From assembly GCA_002102825.1 (NCBI GenBank), contig DABJ01000007.1, positions 40,445 to 48,453 of the forward strand: a stretch of DNA of 8,009 nucleotides, read 5' to 3'. Positions within the stretch are counted from its first letter, which is position 1. Every line of letters begins with the position of its first letter. The position numbers and the translations under genes are program-made. The notes below the pieces were generated by a model. That model had not been told where the DNA came from. It made no database searches and saw only the letters and a program-made list of their open reading frames with translations. Source of the DNA: Candidatus Gastranaerophilales bacterium HUM_12 (GTDB taxonomy: Bacteria > Cyanobacteriota > Vampirovibrionia > Gastranaerophilales > Gastranaerophilaceae). Shown piece after piece: positions 6,066-8,009 of this stretch.

Positions 6066-6344
6066 ATGTTTAATCCTACACATCCTGGAAAAATTTTAAA
6101 AGAAATTTATTTAAAAGATTACAAATTAACAGTAACTTCTTTTGCCTTGAAAATTGGTGTTTCAAGAAACACTGCTTCTGAATTGATTAATGGAAGAAGT
6201 GGGGTTAGTGCTGAAATGGCATTGAAACTTGAAAAAGCTTTTAATGTTCCCGCTCAATATTGGTTAGATTTGCAAACTCAATATGATTTGTGGAAAGCAA
6301 AACAACATGTAAATCTAGAAAATGTTGAAGTTATTGCCCTCTAA
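6066..6344 (+). CDS. higA: HigA-type antitoxin, XRE-family DNA-binding protein
   Basis: The 92-residue product is an antitoxin of the HigA/VapI type. It binds HigB and usually represses the operon. It opens with the family sequence NPTHPGKILKEIYL (3-16). The helix-turn-helix runs from about 22 to 43 (SFALKIGVSRNTASELINGR), followed by the conserved SAEMALKLEKAFNVPAQYW (48-66) and an LQTQYDLWKA tail. AAAGGA (6048-6053), directly after the higB stop, is the likely ribosome binding site, with a long spacer of 12 nt. Unlike higB it thus has an ordinary leader, which may favour antitoxin output. A tRNA gene begins 12 nt after its stop codon without any terminator between, so tRNA-Arg may be transcribed from the higBA promoter. 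Confidence 0.93.
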   Translation: MFNPTHPGKILKEIYLKDYKLTVTSFALKIGVSRNTASELINGRSGVSAEMALKLEKAFNVPAQYWLDLQTQYDLWKAKQHVNLENVEVIAL

Positions 6345-6356
6345 AAATTTCAATAA

Positions 6357-6430
6357 GTGTCTGTAGCTCAGAAGAACAGAGCATGAGTTTCCGAAGCTCA
6401 AGGTCGGGGGTTTGATTCCCCCCAGGCACG
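6357..6430 (+). tRNA. tRNA-Arg (anticodon CCG)
   Basis: The full cloverleaf can be drawn. The acceptor is GTGTCTG (6357-6363) with CAGGCAC (6423-6429), one G-U pair. The D stem is GCTC/GAGC, and the anticodon stem TGAGT/GCTCA carries the loop TTCCGAA. The T stem is GGGGG/CCCCC with the loop TTTGATT. Anticodon CCG reads CGG, arginine. The discriminator is G6430 and no CCA is encoded. Position 19 is A and position 56 is T, where G19 and C56 are normal; the two changes together keep a Watson-Crick tertiary pair. I therefore read it as a functional variant, not a pseudogene. It lies 12 nt after higA and 2 nt before the convergent peptidase gene ends. No separate promoter is obvious. Confidence 0.88.
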
Positions 6431-6432
6431 AA

Positions 6433-7074
6433 TTATGCTGCAGTCGGCATAAAGATTGCTGTTGGTTTTCTGTGTAAGTTTTGTGTTACTCCATCTGATA
6501 CAGCTTTGCCGTTTCCTGTTGTGATTTCAGTGTGTCCGTATTTTTTGCTATATCCTGCAACACCTTTGCCATAAACTAAAACGCAACCTGCAGGAAGTTT
6601 TTTCAAATCAACTCCGTTTGGATTAATTTCTTTGAAGTTTTTATTTCTTCTCATTATTGAAACCATATCACAAGCATTTCCGTATTCGTATTTGCCTAAA
6701 CCTGCTTTTGAGATTGCATTTTTTACATATCTTGCACATTTGCCAATAAATCCAACTGCACCTGATACAGCTTTTTTAGCTAATTCCCAACCTTTTTTAG
6801 CTGAATATCCAAGTCTTTTCCATAAAGATGCATTTTGATTTTGACCTAAGATTGATGCTCCTTTTGACAAATAAGACGGACTACTTAATGTTAATTTGCC
6901 AAAGTTGAAACTTGGAAATATCGGTAACCTCATCAAAGGCATTGATGCAAAATTTGTTGGAACAAAAGAGTTGAAAATACTTGCGCTAAATGGATTGTAT
7001 GCGCTAACTTTTGGAAATGCGCTACAAGCAAATGTATTAGAAAATATATTGGTTGGTAAGCACCATCTAATCAT
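6433..7074 (-). CDS. CHAP / NlpC-P60-like cysteine peptidase or amidase (putative peptidoglycan hydrolase)
   Basis: The 213-residue product has a C-terminal domain (about 108-211) with the layout of a papain-like CHAP hydrolase that cuts peptidoglycan peptides or amides. GKCARYVKNAISKAG (111-125) supplies the nucleophile Cys113. LPAGCVLVYGKG (160-171) is the typical LPxGcvvv strand. YGHTEIT (179-185) gives the catalytic His181, and Asp194 or Asn199 may be the third member. Residues 1-75 are rich in Phe, Pro, Ser and Asn, and no cleavable signal peptide is clear. A middle helical stretch (84-110) is basic and hydrophobic. AAGGGG lies about 11 nt upstream of the ATG and AAGAG is closer. The gene is convergent with higBA-tRNA-Arg, leaving 2 nt between the tRNA and its stop codon. 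Cell-wall turnover is the likely role; the substrate and export route are unknown. Confidence 0.75.
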   Translation of the reverse strand: MIRWCLPTNIFSNTFACSAFPKVSAYNPFSASIFNSFVPTNFASMPLMRLPIFPSFNFGKLTLSSPSYLSKGASILGQNQNASLWKRLGYSAKKGWELAKKAVSGAVGFIGKCARYVKNAISKAGLGKYEYGNACDMVSIMRRNKNFKEINPNGVDLKKLPAGCVLVYGKGVAGYSKKYGHTEITTGNGKAVSDGVTQNLHRKPTAIFMPTAA

Positions 7075-7218
7075 ATCTCTTTTATCCCCTTATATATATA
7101 AAGTTGATATATGATTGATAATTGCTTTATATTCTCAAAATGTAACAGAATGTTAACTAAAAAATTATAATTGCTTTAGGTTTATTCAGGACAAAATACT
7201 TTAGTAATTGGAAACTAT
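7075..7218. other. Upstream region of the CHAP-like gene with a 12-bp direct repeat
   Basis: This AT-rich gap between the peptidase start and tRNA-Arg(CCT) holds two identical copies of ATAATTGCTTTA, at 7118-7129 and 7167-7178 (plus strand), 49 nt apart start to start. A partial dyad, GTAACA-GAA-TGTTAAC, lies near 7142-7157. On the minus strand TATATATAAGG could serve as a -10, but no convincing -35 is placed with it. The repeats may be regulator sites for the peptidase gene; this is inference. Confidence 0.5.
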
Positions 7219-7292
7219 TGGCCCCGACGCGAGTCGAACGCGTGATCTTTGGTTTAGGAAACCACTGCTCTATCCTACTGAGCTACGAGGCC
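7219..7292 (-). tRNA. tRNA-Arg (anticodon CCT)
   Basis: On the minus strand the acceptor is GGCCTCG with CGGGGCC, one G-U pair. The D stem is GCTC/GAGC with the loop AGTAGGATA. The anticodon loop is TTCCTAA on a stem of four pairs plus a G27-A43 mismatch. The T stem is ACGCG/CGCGT with the canonical loop TTCGACT. Anticodon CCT reads AGG, arginine. The discriminator is A and no CCA is encoded. Unlike the CCG tRNA in this window it has the normal G18 G19 and C56. A promoter lies just upstream at 7304-7333. Confidence 0.92.
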
Positions 7293-7303
7293 TTTTATTG
7301 CAT

Positions 7304-7333
7304 ATTATGACATAGATATATCTCGTAGGTCAA
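7304..7333 (-). promoter_or_regulatory. Promoter of tRNA-Arg(CCT)
   Basis: On the minus strand TTGACC (7333-7328) is separated by 18 nt from CATAAT (7309-7304). Transcription would start about 5 nt before the tRNA 5' end at 7292. It lies wholly in the 47-nt gap after the DUF3137-like stop codon. Confidence 0.6.
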
Positions 7334-7339
7334 TAGTTA

Positions 7340-8009
7340 TTACAGTCCTGTTTTTTCATCTAATTTGAAATAGTCAATTATGTCATATATTGCAGAAATT
7401 TCTTCATAGAAAATTTTTGTTTGTTCTGTCTCATTTCTTAAAGAGAAGAATATTCCACCCGTAAGCTCAAACAAATTTTTACCTGTTGATATAGCAAACA
7501 TTATTTTATCGTCAAAGAATGCACATTTTGCCCTCTCTGTACCAAATGAAGTGTGAAGATTTTTAAATCTTTCCATAAAAGCAGGAGTAACAAGATAACG
7601 ACCTTCAACCTGATCTTTGCTATAAACATCATATCTCTTAGTGAAATCTGAATCTTCTAGTTGCATATTCAACATAGATTTTTCAGATTCTGGACGGCAT
7701 TTACGAATTATATATATTGCTCCTGCAACAAGGAAAAACACATCAACCATAACTAACAAAATGTTATCATGAAAGATAATAGCCATTCCTAATAAAGGAA
7801 TTAAAGCCAAAATATAAAGATAAATTAAGGAATAGTTAGAATTTCTAGCAGTTTTATCCCCTTTTGTTGTAACTATAGTATCAGATTTGGCATTTTTATT
7901 TGAATCAATGAGGATAATTACCCCATCAAAAACTACATACCTGTCATCTTTTTTACCAGAAGTATAACCAAGTGAAGATTCGGATATTTTAAAACTTACG
8001 CCGTTATAT
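7340..8009 (-). CDS. DUF3137-like membrane protein, 5' end outside the window
   Basis: The frame is open from the right edge (first full codon 8008-8006) to the TAA at 7342-7340, giving 222 residues. A TTG at 7810 that could be taken as a start lies inside a TM helix and is not one. The edge-proximal part reads VSFKISESSLGY then RYVVFDGVIILID (about 4-35), resembling the first half of DUF3137. Two TM segments follow (about 60-79 and 82-102). The C-terminal half, YLVTPAFMERFKNL (138-151), CAFFDDKIMFAIS and NLFEL near 162-181, and YDIIDYFKL (208-216), closely matches the end of DUF3137. The family's role is unknown. It is the second such protein in the window. The tRNA-Arg(CCT) lies 47 nt downstream with no terminator between. 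The true start and any N-terminal membrane segment lie beyond base 8009. Confidence 0.75.
   Translation of the reverse strand, partial: YNGVSFKISESSLGYTSGKKDDRYVVFDGVIILIDSNKNAKSDTIVTTKGDKTARNSNYSLIYLYILALIPLLGMAIIFHDNILLVMVDVFFLVAGAIYIIRKCRPESEKSMLNMQLEDSDFTKRYDVYSKDQVEGRYLVTPAFMERFKNLHTSFGTERAKCAFFDDKIMFAISTGKNLFELTGGIFFSLRNETEQTKIFYEEISAIYDIIDYFKLDEKTGL

Noticed and set aside
6048..6430. tRNA-Arg(CCG) as an integration site for a higBA island
   Set aside because: Islands usually lie downstream of the tRNA 3' end and leave a repeated 3' fragment. Here the TA module is upstream, no integrase is present and I found no second copy of the tRNA 3' end in the window.
6357..6430. tRNA-Arg(CCG) as a pseudogene
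   Set aside because: All stems are fully paired and the two unusual tertiary positions compensate each other, which argues for continued selection.
6632..7114. Plus-strand frames at 6632-6838 and 6896-7114
   Set aside because: They are antisense to the CHAP-like gene, whose frame carries recognisable motifs, and have no ribosome binding site or family similarity.
7340..7810. A 156-codon gene starting at TTG 7810 on the minus strand
   Set aside because: The frame has no stop codon from 7810 up to the window edge. The upstream 66 codons read as a matching DUF3137-like segment, and the TTG is inside a TM helix. The gene is a longer one cut by the edge.

Overview
The window is AT-rich and looks like a chromosomal segment of a gut-type bacterium of the Gastranaerophilales/Vampirovibrionia (Melainabacteria) sort. 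That placement is inference. It rests on the A/FTLTEV prepilin signature, the DVNGPKGPN motif in the pilin body, a CHAP-type cysteine peptidase gene with a Phe-rich start, and the low GC. No 16S or other marker gene is present to settle it.

Plus-strand block, 1-6430. After about 350 nt of very AT-rich non-coding DNA come a LytR-CpsA-Psr (LCP) cell-wall glycopolymer ligase and, 18 nt later, a nitroreductase, probably one transcript. A strong TTGAAA-17-TATAAT promoter then drives a large pseudopilin that carries a Pro-Thr linker and a Cys-rich C-terminal extension. It is followed by a long hairpin and a short GC-richer non-coding island. Next are a two-TM DUF3137-like protein and a LemA protein. 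Each has its own TTGTAA-17-TATAAT extended -10 promoter, and the two promoters are near copies. A clear intrinsic terminator closes lemA. A HigBA toxin-antitoxin module follows, with the toxin start codon placed almost at the predicted transcription start. It is packed 12 nt upstream of a tRNA-Arg(CCG).

Minus-strand block, 6433-8009. Two nt past that tRNA ends a convergent gene for a CHAP/NlpC-P60-like cysteine peptidase. Upstream of it are a tRNA-Arg(CCT) with its own promoter and a gene that runs off the right edge. That last frame is open all the way to base 8009 and reads as a second DUF3137-like membrane protein, so both ends of the lemA/higBA/tRNA section carry related DUF3137-like genes.

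Taken together this is an envelope-oriented neighbourhood (LCP ligase, pseudopilin, LemA/DUF3137 membrane proteins, wall peptidase) with a TA module and two arginine tRNAs. I see no transposase, integrase, phage gene or CRISPR array. The points most worth checking are the DUF3137/LemA/DUF3137 arrangement with its twin promoters, the apparently leaderless higB, the A19-U56 covariation in tRNA-Arg(CCG), and the structured GC-richer island at 3750-3911.
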